From Cryobacterium sp. SO2 (lineage in GTDB: Bacteria > Actinomycetota > Actinomycetes > Actinomycetales > Microbacteriaceae), in assembly GCF_026151165.2 (NCBI RefSeq), contig NZ_CP117849.1, positions 124,001 to 188,000 on the forward strand: 64,000 bases of DNA, read 5' to 3'. The notes beneath the pieces are model-generated. The model ran no database searches. It worked only from the letters and a program-made list of their open reading frames with translations, and was not told where the DNA came from. Below are positions 15,691 to 24,445 of this stretch, one piece after another. The position numbers were made by a program, and so were the translations under genes. The first letter of the stretch is position 1. Each line of letters opens with the position of its first letter.

Positions 15691-16589
15691 AGCGAGTCGC
15701 CTCCTTCGACGAGGGCGAGGAAGGAGTCTTCCAGGCCCGCCTTCTGCCGGTGCAGCACATTGAGTTCGACGCCGGCGGTGAAGGCGATGTGCCCCACCTG
15801 GCCGGGGTCGGGCACCGCCACGATCAGCCCGGTGCGGCCGGAGGTGAAGGCCAGCCCTGCGGCGGTGAGCGCCGTCACGAGGGAGTCCCGGTCGGGCGAG
15901 TCCACGATGACCTGCGGGGCGATGTTGGTGTCCAGGCTGGACAGCGGGCCGGAGTGCACAAGTTCGCCCTTGGCGATGATGATGACGTCGTCGACGCTCT
16001 GCTGCACCTCGCTGAGCAGGTGCGAGCTCACCAATACTGTGCGCCCCTCGGCGGCCATGCTGCTGAGGAATCCGCGGATCCACTTGATGCCCTCGGGGTC
16101 GAGGCCGTTGATCGGTTCGTCGAGCACGAGCACGCCGGGGTCGCCGAGCAGTGAGTAGGCCAGGCCCAGGCGTTGGCGCATGCCCAGGGAGTACCCGCCG
16201 ACACGCTGGTTGGCGTGGTCGGCCAGGCCGACGGTGTGCAGCACCTCGGTGACCCGGGTGCGGGGGAGGCCGGCGGCGAGGGTGTACACGCCCAGGTGGT
16301 TGGCGGCGGTGCGGCCGGGGTGGAAGCTGGCGGCCTCGAGGGCCGCCCCGACGGTGTTCAGCGGCTGGGGCAGGTCCCGGTAGCGCAGTCCGCCGAAGGT
16401 GGCGGTGCCCGAGCTGGGGGCGACCAGGCCCAACAGCATCCGCAGGGTGGTGGTCTTGCCTGCGCCGTTCGGTCCCAGAAAACCGGTGACCCGGCCGGGC
16501 TCGACAGTGAAGGAGAGGTCGTTGACCGCCGTGACCTGGCCGAACCTCTTGGTGATGTTCGTGAATTCGATGACAGCGCCGATTGGCAT
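15687..16589 (-). CDS. ABC transporter ATP-binding protein
   Basis: A 300-residue nucleotide-binding subunit. Walker A GPNGAGKTTT (about residues 40-49), signature YSLGMRQRLGLA, Walker B VLVLDEP and the switch His in VSSHLLSE are all present. The C-terminal extension (about 215-300) is like BcrA/CcmA-type exporters. ATG 16589 with AGGGGAC upstream was preferred to a start nine codons earlier. It partners the adjacent ABC-2 permease, probably as an exporter of a peptide, antibiotic or ion. Confidence 0.9.
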   Translation of the reverse strand: MPIGAVIEFTNITKRFGQVTAVNDLSFTVEPGRVTGFLGPNGAGKTTTLRMLLGLVAPSSGTATFGGLRYRDLPQPLNTVGAALEAASFHPGRTAANHLGVYTLAAGLPRTRVTEVLHTVGLADHANQRVGGYSLGMRQRLGLAYSLLGDPGVLVLDEPINGLDPEGIKWIRGFLSSMAAEGRTVLVSSHLLSEVQQSVDDVIIIAKGELVHSGPLSSLDTNIAPQVIVDSPDRDSLVTALTAAGLAFTSGRTGLIVAVPDPGQVGHIAFTAGVELNVLHRQKAGLEDSFLALVEGGDSL

Positions 16590-16688
16590 CCGTGTCCCCT
16601 TTGTTGCTTGATGCACAGCTTATTGGGGGAACGGGCCGGTCCGCCCGGGTTTTTTCCGCCAGACCGGCAGAATCCGGACTACGGGCGT

Positions 16689-17915
16689 TCAGTCGAGCGC
16701 GAACTCCGTCACGGCGGCAAGCACGGCGTCGATCTCGCCGGCGGTGCTGTACGGGGCCAGGCCGATGCGCAGCGCCCCGGTGTCGCCCAGACCCAGGTGC
16801 CGGGAGGCCTCCAGCGCGTAGAACGAGCCGGAGGGTGCGAGGATCCCGCGCTCGAAGAGGAACTCGGTGGCGTCGGCGGCCGCGCGCCCCGCGAACCCCA
16901 CCAGAATCGTCGGGGTGCGCTGATCAGCCCGGGAATACACGGTCACGCCGGGCAGGGCCGCGAGCCCGGACTCCAACCGTTCGCGGAGGGAATCTTCGTG
17001 CGCCTCGGCCAGCCGTAGGGAGGTGCGGAGGCTCTCCCGTCGGCCGACGCTGGGGCGCGGGGCAACCCCGGTGGCCAGTTCGCTCAGCCCGGCGATGAAG
17101 TCGACGGCCGCGGTCACCCCGGCCAGGGTCTCGTAGGGCAGGGTGCCGAGTTCGAAACGTTCCGGCACCACATCCGTTGACGGCAGCAGCTTGTCGGGGC
17201 GGATGCCCGCCAACAGCGCGGGGTCGGCCGCGAGAACGCCACAGTGCGGGCCGAAGAACTTGTAGGGCGAGCAGACGAAGAAGTCGGCGCCGAGCGCGCC
17301 GAGATCCACGAAGGCGTGCGGCACGTAATGCACACCGTCGACGAAGAGCAGCGCCCCTGCCCGGTGCACCACTTCGGCGATCTCGGCGATCGGCGGCCGG
17401 GTGCCGATCAGGTTGGAGGCGGCGGTCACCGCAACGAGGCGGGTGCGCTCGGTGAGCACCGCGGCCACAGCCGCTGCGGGCAGTTCCCCGGTGGCGGGGT
17501 CGAAGTCGACCCAGACCACCGTGGCGCCCGCCTGTGCCGCCGCCTGCACCCACGGGCGGATGTTGGCGTCGTGGTCAAGGCGGGAGACCACGATCTCATC
17601 GCCGGGCGCCCAGTCGAGGGAGAGGTGCCGGGAGAAGTCGTAGACCAGCTGGGTGGCGCTGCGGCCGTAGACGATGCCGAGCGGGTCGGCGCCGAGCAGG
17701 TCCGCCATCGCGGTGCGGAAGCCGGTGACGGCGTCGTCGGCGTTCCGCTCGGACACGCTGCGCCGGCCGCGGATCGATAGCGGGCCGGTGAGGGTGTCGG
17801 CAATGGCCTGGCCCACACCGCGCGGGGTCTGGGTGCCACCGGGGCTGTCGAAGTGCACGGTGCCGGCGGACAGGGCGGGAAAGTGGGCGCGGATCGATTC
17901 GACGTCGTAGGTCAC
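16689..17915 (-). CDS. Class V aminotransferase, cysteine desulfurase-like (VC1184-type) but without the catalytic Cys
   Basis: A 408-residue PLP enzyme. The PLP lysine is in CSPYKFFGPHCGVLAA (about residue 217), with DHDANIRPW and FVDGVHYVPH supporting fold type I. At the position where CsdA/SufS enzymes carry the sulfur-accepting Cys (GHHCA) this protein has GSFYALEASRHLGLG, so it is unlikely to be a desulfurase. The pattern matches the VC1184-like subgroup, whose reaction is not established. GTG 17915 is the start; a far longer upstream extension overlaps the divergent gene and is spurious. Confidence 0.85.
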   Translation of the reverse strand: MTYDVESIRAHFPALSAGTVHFDSPGGTQTPRGVGQAIADTLTGPLSIRGRRSVSERNADDAVTGFRTAMADLLGADPLGIVYGRSATQLVYDFSRHLSLDWAPGDEIVVSRLDHDANIRPWVQAAAQAGATVVWVDFDPATGELPAAAVAAVLTERTRLVAVTAASNLIGTRPPIAEIAEVVHRAGALLFVDGVHYVPHAFVDLGALGADFFVCSPYKFFGPHCGVLAADPALLAGIRPDKLLPSTDVVPERFELGTLPYETLAGVTAAVDFIAGLSELATGVAPRPSVGRRESLRTSLRLAEAHEDSLRERLESGLAALPGVTVYSRADQRTPTILVGFAGRAAADATEFLFERGILAPSGSFYALEASRHLGLGDTGALRIGLAPYSTAGEIDAVLAAVTEFALD

Positions 17916-17969
17916 CCCGCTATCCAAGCATCGATAGCCGTGCAGCCACCGGTGGCGCGGCGACCGAAC

Positions 17970-17975
17970 TAGCAT
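17970..17975 (+). promoter_or_regulatory. -10 box (leaderless) of the LssY_C gene
   Basis: TAGCAT ends six bases before ATG 17982, with no ribosome binding site. Confidence 0.6.
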
Positions 17976-17981
17976 GGCGCC

Positions 17982-18848
17982 ATGACAGAGGCGACGACGG
18001 TGCCCGCCGGCCGCCGGCGCGTCTCGCCGGGGGCCATGCTCGACTCGTTCTTCTTCGTGCTGGCCGGCTTCGCGTCGGTATGGCTCGCGGTGCTGCTGGC
18101 CACCGAGAGCCTGGGGCTGGGCTGGGGCCTGCTCTGGTTCGCCGTGCTGTTCTGGGCGCTGTTGGCCTACCTCGTGCTGCCGCGCCTGCACCGCATCCTC
18201 ACCCGGCTCTACGTGCCCGACTACTTCATCGGCCGCACCCGCACCAGCGACGGCCTGCTCGGCGACCCGGTCAATCTCGCCCTCATCGGCAGTGCCGACC
18301 AGGTGCATGCGGCGCTCGCCGCCGCCGGCTGGATCCGGGCGGACGACGTGACCCTGGCCTCGAGCTGGCGCATCGTGACCGCAACGGTGAGTCGGCGCAG
18401 CTACCTCCGGGCCCCGGTGAGCCCGCTGCTGCTCTTCGACAGGGTGCAGGACTTCGCCTATCAGCAGGAGGTCGAGAACAACCCGGCCAAGCGCCACCAC
18501 GTGCGCTTCTGGCGGTGCCCGGACGGCTGGATGCTGCCCGGCGGGCACCGGGTGGACTGGGTAGCCGCCGGAACCTTCGACCGGGCGGTGGGCCTGTCGC
18601 TGTTCACCCTGCAGGTCACGCACAAGATCGACGAGCACACAGATGTCGAGCGCGATCACATCGTGGCGAGCATCCGGCAGGCTGTGCCGGAGACCCGCCT
18701 CGTGCTGATCCGCGACTTCGCCACCGGATATCACTCCCGCAATGGCGGCGGCGACTCCATCCAGACGGATGGTGACCTGCCGGTGCTCGACCTGCGCGCG
18801 GTGCCGGGTGAAGCCGGCGCCGTCGTCGAACTGACCGGGCTGACATGA
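17982..18848 (+). CDS. Membrane protein with LssY C-terminal domain
   Basis: A 288-residue protein with two N-terminal transmembrane helices (about 22-45 and 48-72) and a soluble LssY_C domain (about 85-240). Hallmarks are VNLALIGSADQVHAALAAAG, SPLLLFDRVQDFAYQQEVE, KRHHVRFWRCP and LFTLQVTHKIDEHTDVERD. The domain occurs next to lipid-phosphatase-like proteins in other genomes; its function is unknown. It overlaps the next gene by four bases (ATGA), so the two are co-translated. Confidence 0.82.
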   Translation: MTEATTVPAGRRRVSPGAMLDSFFFVLAGFASVWLAVLLATESLGLGWGLLWFAVLFWALLAYLVLPRLHRILTRLYVPDYFIGRTRTSDGLLGDPVNLALIGSADQVHAALAAAGWIRADDVTLASSWRIVTATVSRRSYLRAPVSPLLLFDRVQDFAYQQEVENNPAKRHHVRFWRCPDGWMLPGGHRVDWVAAGTFDRAVGLSLFTLQVTHKIDEHTDVERDHIVASIRQAVPETRLVLIRDFATGYHSRNGGGDSIQTDGDLPVLDLRAVPGEAGAVVELTGLT

Positions 18849-19342
18849 CGGCGGCGGATGCGCGGGGCCGGGTCAAGCGTCCTCCCTCGGTGACCGGCGG
18901 GGTGCTGCTGATGGCGGTGCGGGCGCTGTCCGGCGGGTTCGTCATTCTCACGGTGGTCGGGTCGTGGGACACGTTCACGGCCACGATCGTGCTCAACGGC
19001 GAGAAGCTCGCGCAGACCGACCCGCCGGCCGCCGGCGCCCTGCTCGGCGGAGTGCTCGCGGTCTACGGGCTCTACCTCCTGCTCTACCTGGGCCTGGCCG
19101 CGTTGGTGTTCACCGGTCGCAACTGGGCCAGGGTGGTGGCGATGTCGTTCGCGTCGGTAAGCATCCTGGTCTCGTTCGCCGACTACGAGCTGGGCGGCGC
19201 CCAGATCACCCTGCGCACCTCGCTGGTGAGCGTCACGATCGACATCCTGATACTCCTGGCGCTCTCCAGCACCAACGCCAGGCACTACGCCAGGGCCGTG
19301 CGGGACGCCCGCACCGCACGGTCCGAACCAGCTGCCCGCTGA
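18845..19342 (+). CDS. Hypothetical integral membrane protein
   Basis: A 165-residue protein with about four transmembrane helices and a basic C-terminal tail (YARAVRDARTARSEPAAR). I do not recognise a named family. The overlap with the LssY_C gene makes a functional partnership likely. It has no signal peptide beyond the first helix. Confidence 0.75.
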   Translation: MTAADARGRVKRPPSVTGGVLLMAVRALSGGFVILTVVGSWDTFTATIVLNGEKLAQTDPPAAGALLGGVLAVYGLYLLLYLGLAALVFTGRNWARVVAMSFASVSILVSFADYELGGAQITLRTSLVSVTIDILILLALSSTNARHYARAVRDARTARSEPAAR

Positions 19343-19348
19343 TACGGT
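19343..19348 (+). promoter_or_regulatory. -10 box (leaderless) of a membrane protein gene
   Basis: TACGGT ends six bases before ATG 19355 and begins directly after the preceding stop codon. Confidence 0.5.
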
Positions 19349-19354
19349 GCAGAC

Positions 19355-20083
19355 ATGGCACTACGGGGTAGCGATCCGAATGATTCGCCTGCCGACCCGA
19401 GTGCAGGTGAGGCTGGTGCTGCCGTGCCTGCCGCGGGCGATGCCGGAGTCGTTGACGATCTCATCCTGCTCAAGAGCGCGCCCCTGCGGATCCGCGAGTG
19501 GGTCGTGCCGCCGATTCTTCTCGCACTGGCGGGCACAATTCCTACTGTGGTCCTGTCTGGGCTGGCCGTGCGGCAGGAGCTCTCCAGCGCCGGATGGGCC
19601 GCCATGGCGGTGAGCGTACTTACGGTGTCCTTCGCCGGCGCGCTGGCCTGGTTCGGATATCGGGCCTACGCGCGAGCCACGGCCCCCGCCGCAAGGTCAT
19701 TTGTCATCTTCCGGACCGCGGGATTCCTGTCCTTGGCGTCGTGCTCAGTACTCGTCGGCATCGTCGGCCTCATTCTCCCTGTGGTCTATGCCGGGCTCGC
19801 CGCGCTTGTCGTGACGTTCTGGGCGTACGCCCACGCACAACCCGACGAGGAACCGGCAGCAATTCGCGTGGTACTCGCCCGTATTGCGAAGCAGGTGACT
19901 CTGGCGAACGGGATCGTGCTGGTGATACTGCCCGTGGGCGCCGCGTTCATGGCCCTCAGCGGATCGTATTCGGGAGGCGACATGGCCGCACGGTACGTGG
20001 CCCAGGCCTTCGTGCTCCCAGCCGTCGGCGTGTTCCTCATGATCTGGGTGCTGCGCGGCAGACGTGCTCTCTCAGCGCCTTAG
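19355..20083 (+). CDS. Hypothetical integral membrane protein
   Basis: A 242-residue protein with a hydrophilic Ala/Asp-rich N-terminus (1-45) followed by about six hydrophobic helices arranged in pairs. No family was recognised. GC content and third-position bias look somewhat lower than in its neighbours (more A/T-ending codons such as ATT, GCA and TCA). It has its own putative leaderless promoter and ends 38 bases before the convergent MFS gene. Confidence 0.7.
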   Translation: MALRGSDPNDSPADPSAGEAGAAVPAAGDAGVVDDLILLKSAPLRIREWVVPPILLALAGTIPTVVLSGLAVRQELSSAGWAAMAVSVLTVSFAGALAWFGYRAYARATAPAARSFVIFRTAGFLSLASCSVLVGIVGLILPVVYAGLAALVVTFWAYAHAQPDEEPAAIRVVLARIAKQVTLANGIVLVILPVGAAFMALSGSYSGGDMAARYVAQAFVLPAVGVFLMIWVLRGRRALSAP

Positions 20084-20121
20084 CTCGTCGGCTCAGCCGC
20101 TGAGCCGTGCCGGGTGGGAGC

Positions 20122-21318
20122 CTAGGAGACTGCGGCGGCCGTGACGAGAGTGGCGGCGCTCGCCGGAGCGAGCGTGCTGCGCCGGGTCGCGGCCCCGATC
20201 ATCACGAGCGCCGCGGCCGCGGTGATCGCGGCACCGGCCCAGAGCGGCGAGGTGTAGCCCAGGCCCACGCTGATGGTGATGCCGCCGATCCAGGCGCCCA
20301 GGGCGTTGCCCACGTTGAACGCGGCGATGTTGGCGCTCGAGGCCAGGGTGGGCGCGGTGTCGGCGTAGAGCATGATGCGGGTCTGCAGGCCGGGCACGGT
20401 GCCGAAGCCGAAGCCGCCCATCAGCACGAGCGCGATGACCGTGGCCACGGGGTTTGCGGCCGTGAGCGCGAAGAGCGCCATCACGATGGTGAGCCCGATC
20501 AGCAGCAGCACCAGGGTGAGGTCGAGGCGGCGGTCGGCCGCCTTGCCGCCGAGGATGTTTCCCACGAACAGGCCGGCGCCGAAGACCACGAGCAGCCACG
20601 GCACCGCCGCGCTGGAGAACCCGCTCACCTCGGTGAGCGTGTAGGCGATGTAGGTGAACGCACCGAACATGCCGCCGAAGCCGAGCACCGTGACAATCAG
20701 GGAGAGCCAGACCTGGCTGGAGCGGAAGGCGCGCAGCTCCCCGCGTAGGTTGCTGACGTGCGCGGTCTCGTCGGTGGCGCGGGGCACCAGGGCCGCGATG
20801 CCGGCCAGGGCGATGACGCCGATCACGGTGATCGCCCAGAAGGTGGCCCGCCAGCCGAAGCTCTGGCCGATGAAGGTGCCGAATGGCACGCCGAGCACGT
20901 TGGCGAGGGTGAGCCCGGTGAACATGATCGCGATGGCGCCGGACTTCTTGCTGGCCGGCACCAGGCTGGCAGCGACGACGGCGCCGATGCCGAAGAAGGC
21001 ACCGTGGCAGAGCGCCGCGAGGATGCGGCCGAGCAGCATGATCGGGTAGCTGGGGGCCAGGGCCGAGACCAGGTTGCCGAGAATGAAGAGCACCATCAGG
21101 CCCACGAGCACGTGTTTGCGGGGCAGCCGGGTCACGGCGGCGGTGAGCAGGATGGCGCCGACCGCGACGCTCAGGGCGTATCCGGAGATGAGCCAGCCGG
21201 CGGCGGCCTCGCTGACGGCGAAGTCGGCGGCCACCTCGGGCAGCAGGCCGGCGATGACGAATTCGGTCAGCCCGATTCCGAAGCCGCCCAGGGCGAGTGC
21301 GATCAGTCCAATGGGCAT
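20122..21318 (-). CDS. MFS transporter, DHA1/AraJ-like efflux family
   Basis: A 398-residue 12-helix exporter. The N-terminus LGGFGIGLTEFVIAGLLPEV and the RLPRKHVLVGLMVLFILGN motif after TM2 are typical of the AraJ/YdhP/Cmx branch of drug or sugar efflux carriers. ATG 21318 with GGAGTC upstream was chosen over an in-frame start 34 codons earlier that overlaps the probable promoter. The substrate is unknown; members range from chloramphenicol to arabinose polymers. Paired TTGCASGCGC direct repeats upstream may be a regulator site. Confidence 0.88.
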   Translation of the reverse strand: MPIGLIALALGGFGIGLTEFVIAGLLPEVAADFAVSEAAAGWLISGYALSVAVGAILLTAAVTRLPRKHVLVGLMVLFILGNLVSALAPSYPIMLLGRILAALCHGAFFGIGAVVAASLVPASKKSGAIAIMFTGLTLANVLGVPFGTFIGQSFGWRATFWAITVIGVIALAGIAALVPRATDETAHVSNLRGELRAFRSSQVWLSLIVTVLGFGGMFGAFTYIAYTLTEVSGFSSAAVPWLLVVFGAGLFVGNILGGKAADRRLDLTLVLLLIGLTIVMALFALTAANPVATVIALVLMGGFGFGTVPGLQTRIMLYADTAPTLASSANIAAFNVGNALGAWIGGITISVGLGYTSPLWAGAAITAAAALVMIGAATRRSTLAPASAATLVTAAAVS

Positions 21319-21393
21319 ACGAGTGACTCCTTCAAGCGTGTGGGATGAGCGCCAGTGGTCGAGCCAGTCGACAAGACAAACAGTCAACGGTAG

Positions 21394-21424
21394 TTGCAGG
21401 CGCGCTATAAATGATTGCACGCGC
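21394..21424. promoter_or_regulatory. Direct repeats upstream of the MFS exporter gene
   Basis: TTGCAGGCGC (21394-21403) and TTGCACGCGC (21415-21424) are repeated with a 21-base period, two helical turns, and flank an AT-rich TATAAAT. A further GGTAGTTGC...GCAACTACC inverted pair encloses the region. This is the layout of a dimer-pair operator over a promoter. Confidence 0.5.
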
Positions 21425-21485
21425 TAGGTACCTGCGCAAGCAACTACCCGGAGGGAGTCGTGAGCGCCACCAACTCCGGACGGGC

Positions 21486-22385
21486 TCAGGCCGCGTGTGC
21501 CGCGCAGGCCGGGGCGGCCACGGCCACGCACGCCGGGCACGCGACGAGCTGCTCCCGGCACGACAAATCCCGGCAGTTGAGCATGTTCTTGGTGGCCTCG
21601 CCGCAGACCATGCAGTGGCCGAGCACCGCGGTGTGGTCGCTGAAGTCCACCGACATCCGCTGGTCGAACACGTACAGCGAGCCGTCCCAGAGGCCGTCGT
21701 CGCCGTAGGCCTCGCCGTAGCGCACGATGCCACCCTCGAGTTGGTAGACCTCGCCGAAGCCGCGGTCCTTCATGAGCGACGAGAGCACCTCGCAGCGGAT
21801 GCCGCCGGTGCAGTAGGTCACAACGGGCTGGCCCTTGAGATGGTCGTATTTGCCGCTGTCGAGCTCTGCCGCGAAATCCCTGGTGTTGGCCACATCCGGC
21901 ACCACCGCGCCGCGGAACCGGCCGATCTCGGCCTCGAAGGCGTTGCGGCCGTCGAAGAACACCACGTCGTCGCCGCGTTCGGCCACGAGGGCGTGCAGGT
22001 CGGCCGGGGCCAGGCGCGTGCCGCCGCCGACCACGCCGCCGGCATCCACGCTCAGCGACTCCGGCGAGCCGAAGCTCACGATCTCGTCGCGCACCTTCAC
22101 CACCAGGCGGGGAAAGTCCAGGCTCGCGCCGGAGTCGTCGAGGCCGGTGCCCTCGCTCCACTTGAAGTCTATGCCGGCGAACGCCGCATACTGGCGGGTC
22201 TTGCGCACGTAGCGCTTGAGGGCGGGCAGGTCGCCGCCCACCGTGCCGTTCAGGCCGTCCTTCGAGATGAGGATGCGCCCGCGCAGGCCGAGCGACTCGC
22301 AGAGGTCGCGCTGCCAGAGCCGAATGGCCTCCGGGTCGCTCAGCGGGGTGAAGACGTAGTAGAGCAGGATCTTCGGAATGGCCAC
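21486..22385 (-). CDS. trhO: tRNA uridine(34) hydroxylase, rhodanese-like
   Basis: A 299-residue enzyme of the YceA/TrhO family, which hydroxylates U34 of tRNA (first step to ho5U-type modifications). The N-terminal acylphosphatase-like domain begins VAIPKILLYYVFTPL, the rhodanese domain carries the active-site Cys in VVTYCTGGIRCE (about residue 190), and a C-terminal Cys cluster (CMVCGE, CRDLSCREQLVACPAC) probably binds zinc. GTG 22385 lies six bases after TAAAAT; an in-frame GTG two codons upstream is the alternative. Confidence 0.92.
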   Translation of the reverse strand: MAIPKILLYYVFTPLSDPEAIRLWQRDLCESLGLRGRILISKDGLNGTVGGDLPALKRYVRKTRQYAAFAGIDFKWSEGTGLDDSGASLDFPRLVVKVRDEIVSFGSPESLSVDAGGVVGGGTRLAPADLHALVAERGDDVVFFDGRNAFEAEIGRFRGAVVPDVANTRDFAAELDSGKYDHLKGQPVVTYCTGGIRCEVLSSLMKDRGFGEVYQLEGGIVRYGEAYGDDGLWDGSLYVFDQRMSVDFSDHTAVLGHCMVCGEATKNMLNCRDLSCREQLVACPACVAVAAPACAAHAA

Positions 22386-22391
22386 CCCCAC

Positions 22392-22397
22392 ATTTTA
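22392..22397 (-). promoter_or_regulatory. -10 box of trhO (leaderless)
   Basis: Minus-strand TAAAAT, five of six consensus bases, ends six bases before GTG 22385. Confidence 0.6.
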
Positions 22398-22474
22398 GGT
22401 GGCGGTGCGGGGCGTGGGGCGGCCCACGTAGGCTGGGCCAACCAGACCACCAACCAGATCCATGGAGTGTGTGC

Positions 22475-23014
22475 ATGACCACGACTGATCCCTTCGCCCG
22501 CTTCGGTGAAGTGCCCCTGTTCAGCTTGACCAGTTCGGTGATGACCGACGGTGGCCCGCTGGCTGCCGCGCAGTACGGCACGGGCGCCGGCGGGGCGGAT
22601 GTCTCGCCCGACCTGCACTGGAGCGGCTTCCCCGCCGAGACCAAGAGCTTCGCGCTCACCGTTTACGACCCGGATGCCCCCACCGGCTCCGGGTTCTGGC
22701 ACTGGGCGGTGTTCAACATTCCCGCGGACGTGGACGGCCTGCCCACCGGTGCCGGCGTGGAGAACTCGGTACTGCTTCCCGCCGGCGCCGTCGTGATGCC
22801 GAATGAAGCCCGCAAGCTCACCTTCATCGGCGCCGGTCCGCCGCCCGGAACGGGCACGCACCGCTACCAGTTCGTGCTGCACGCCCTGGATGTCGCCGAC
22901 CTCGGCGTCGACCCCGCCGCGACCCCGGCCGTGCTCGGTTTCAACGTGCACTTCCACACCCTGGCCCGCGCCGTGCTCGAGGCCACCGGAGTCGCAGGGG
23001 GCGCCGCCGCCTAA
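22475..23014 (+). CDS. YbhB/YbcL family Raf kinase inhibitor-like protein (PEBP fold)
   Basis: A 179-residue cytoplasmic protein of the phosphatidylethanolamine-binding fold. It carries the ligand-pocket signature YDPDAPTGSGFWHWAVFNIP (residues about 65-85) and the GTGTHRYQFVLHALD motif. Ligand and role are unknown in bacteria. ATG 22475 has GGAG seven bases upstream. Confidence 0.92.
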   Translation: MTTTDPFARFGEVPLFSLTSSVMTDGGPLAAAQYGTGAGGADVSPDLHWSGFPAETKSFALTVYDPDAPTGSGFWHWAVFNIPADVDGLPTGAGVENSVLLPAGAVVMPNEARKLTFIGAGPPPGTGTHRYQFVLHALDVADLGVDPAATPAVLGFNVHFHTLARAVLEATGVAGGAAA

Positions 23015-23185
23015 ATCGGTCGCCCCGGCGGTGCGCGGGCGCCGCGCCCGCGCACCGGCCTCAGCTGACTTGAGAGATTCTCAGGTCATCTCAGGGTTGC
23101 GCGCCTATGGTCGTCAGGCGGCAAAAAACTATGCAAGCGCTACCATGCCAGATCGGCATTTCGAAGCCGCATCCGGTAGCGCCCC

Positions 23186-23217
23186 GTCGGCAGTAAGGCA
23201 CGTCGGCAGTAAGGCAC
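23186..23217 (+). repeat. Perfect 16-base tandem duplication before an esterase start
   Basis: GTCGGCAGTAAGGCAC occurs twice with no gap, the second copy ending one base before the ATG at 23219. Each copy contains AAGG, the only plausible ribosome-binding bases. Confidence 0.85.
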
Positions 23218-23218
23218 C

Positions 23219-24331
23219 ATGTTCCACGCTTCCCCTCACGTTTCCCCCCGTTCCAGCACCGGCTTCGACCCCGCCGCCGGCCCCGCCCCTGGCGCGCACC
23301 TCAGCCACAGGGAGACCGGGCTCTCCAGGGTTCCCGTCTGGCTCTGGAAGGCCATCATGACGAGGATCGCGCCGGGCGAGCTGCACAAGTTCAACGCCGA
23401 CCCGATCGACGCCGTCGACTACAACTTCGACCTCGACTACGTGGGCGACGGTATCCGCGACCACCGCCTCGATGTGCTCGTGCCGCACGCCGCCGCCGAC
23501 ACGACTGGCGCGACGGACGCCGCGCCGCTGCCGGTCTACATCTACTTCCACGGCGGCGGCTGGACCTCCGGCGACAAGGCGCCGCTCACGAAGTACGCCG
23601 CCAGCCAGGCCGTGGAGGGCATGGTCGTCGTCAACGCCAACTACCGTATGGCCACCCGTTTCGGCATCAAGCACATGCTGCACGACGCCAACGCCGTTCT
23701 CACCTGGGTCAAGCGCAACATCCTCAACTACGGCGGGGACCCCACCCGCATCGTGATCGGCGGCGACTCGGCCGGCGGCCACATCGCGGCCCTGATCACC
23801 GCGGCGGCCAACGACGAAGCCCTCGCCGAGCACTACAACATCGACCTGCAGATCGAGCCAGGGCACCTGCGCGGTCTCGTGCAGCACTGCAGCATCGCCG
23901 ATTTCTCGGTGATGTTCGACCGCGGTTTCGTGCTCAGCCTCAATTTCCTGCGGATGCTGCTGCCCGAGCGGGGCCGCGGCATGTCCCTGCGCGACGCGTC
24001 CAAGTTCCTCTCGCCCATCGAGTGGCTCGACAAGGGGTTCCCGCCGGTGTTCGTCACGACCTCCGAACGCGACTACTTCTACCGCGCCAACCTCAACTTC
24101 ATCGAGGCCCTGCGCCGCCGCTCGGTGCTCGTCGACACCGTGATCTACGGCCGTCACCGCACCAACACCCGGCACACCTGGCAGCAGGATGCCCGGCACC
24201 CCGAATCGCAGGAGGTCTACCGCCGCCTGGGCTCATTCGTGCGCTCCGTGGCGGCGATTCCGGCCGCGGCGCAGAACCTGGTCACGACGGCGCTGGCCCA
24301 GCCCGCGCCGGCCGAGCCCGCCCTGGCGTAG
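23219..24331 (+). CDS. Alpha/beta hydrolase (HSL-family esterase/lipase)
   Basis: A 370-residue hydrolase. The oxyanion motif HGGGW (about residue 111) and the nucleophile elbow GDSAGG (about 181-187) mark the hormone-sensitive-lipase family; the DYFYRANLNFIEALRRR segment near 285 is the expected acid region. The catalytic His is probably in YGRHRTNTRHTW near 315. Residues 1-40 are Ser/Pro/Ala-rich and look disordered rather than a signal peptide. Ester specificity is unknown. Confidence 0.85.
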   Translation: MFHASPHVSPRSSTGFDPAAGPAPGAHLSHRETGLSRVPVWLWKAIMTRIAPGELHKFNADPIDAVDYNFDLDYVGDGIRDHRLDVLVPHAAADTTGATDAAPLPVYIYFHGGGWTSGDKAPLTKYAASQAVEGMVVVNANYRMATRFGIKHMLHDANAVLTWVKRNILNYGGDPTRIVIGGDSAGGHIAALITAAANDEALAEHYNIDLQIEPGHLRGLVQHCSIADFSVMFDRGFVLSLNFLRMLLPERGRGMSLRDASKFLSPIEWLDKGFPPVFVTTSERDYFYRANLNFIEALRRRSVLVDTVIYGRHRTNTRHTWQQDARHPESQEVYRRLGSFVRSVAAIPAAAQNLVTTALAQPAPAEPALA

Positions 24332-24445
24332 CTCCTCACCTGCGGCGCCCCTCAAGCGCTTCCCGGCGGCACGCCCCACCTGCGCATGGTAGACAAGTTC
24401 GACACCTGCCAGGCCACCAGGGCCGCGCCACCCAGAGGAGCACAG

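Noticed and set aside
16689..18734. 681-codon reading of the class V aminotransferase
   Set aside because: The first 270 codons overlap the divergent LssY_C gene and have no family similarity; the recognisable N-terminus starts at GTG 17915.
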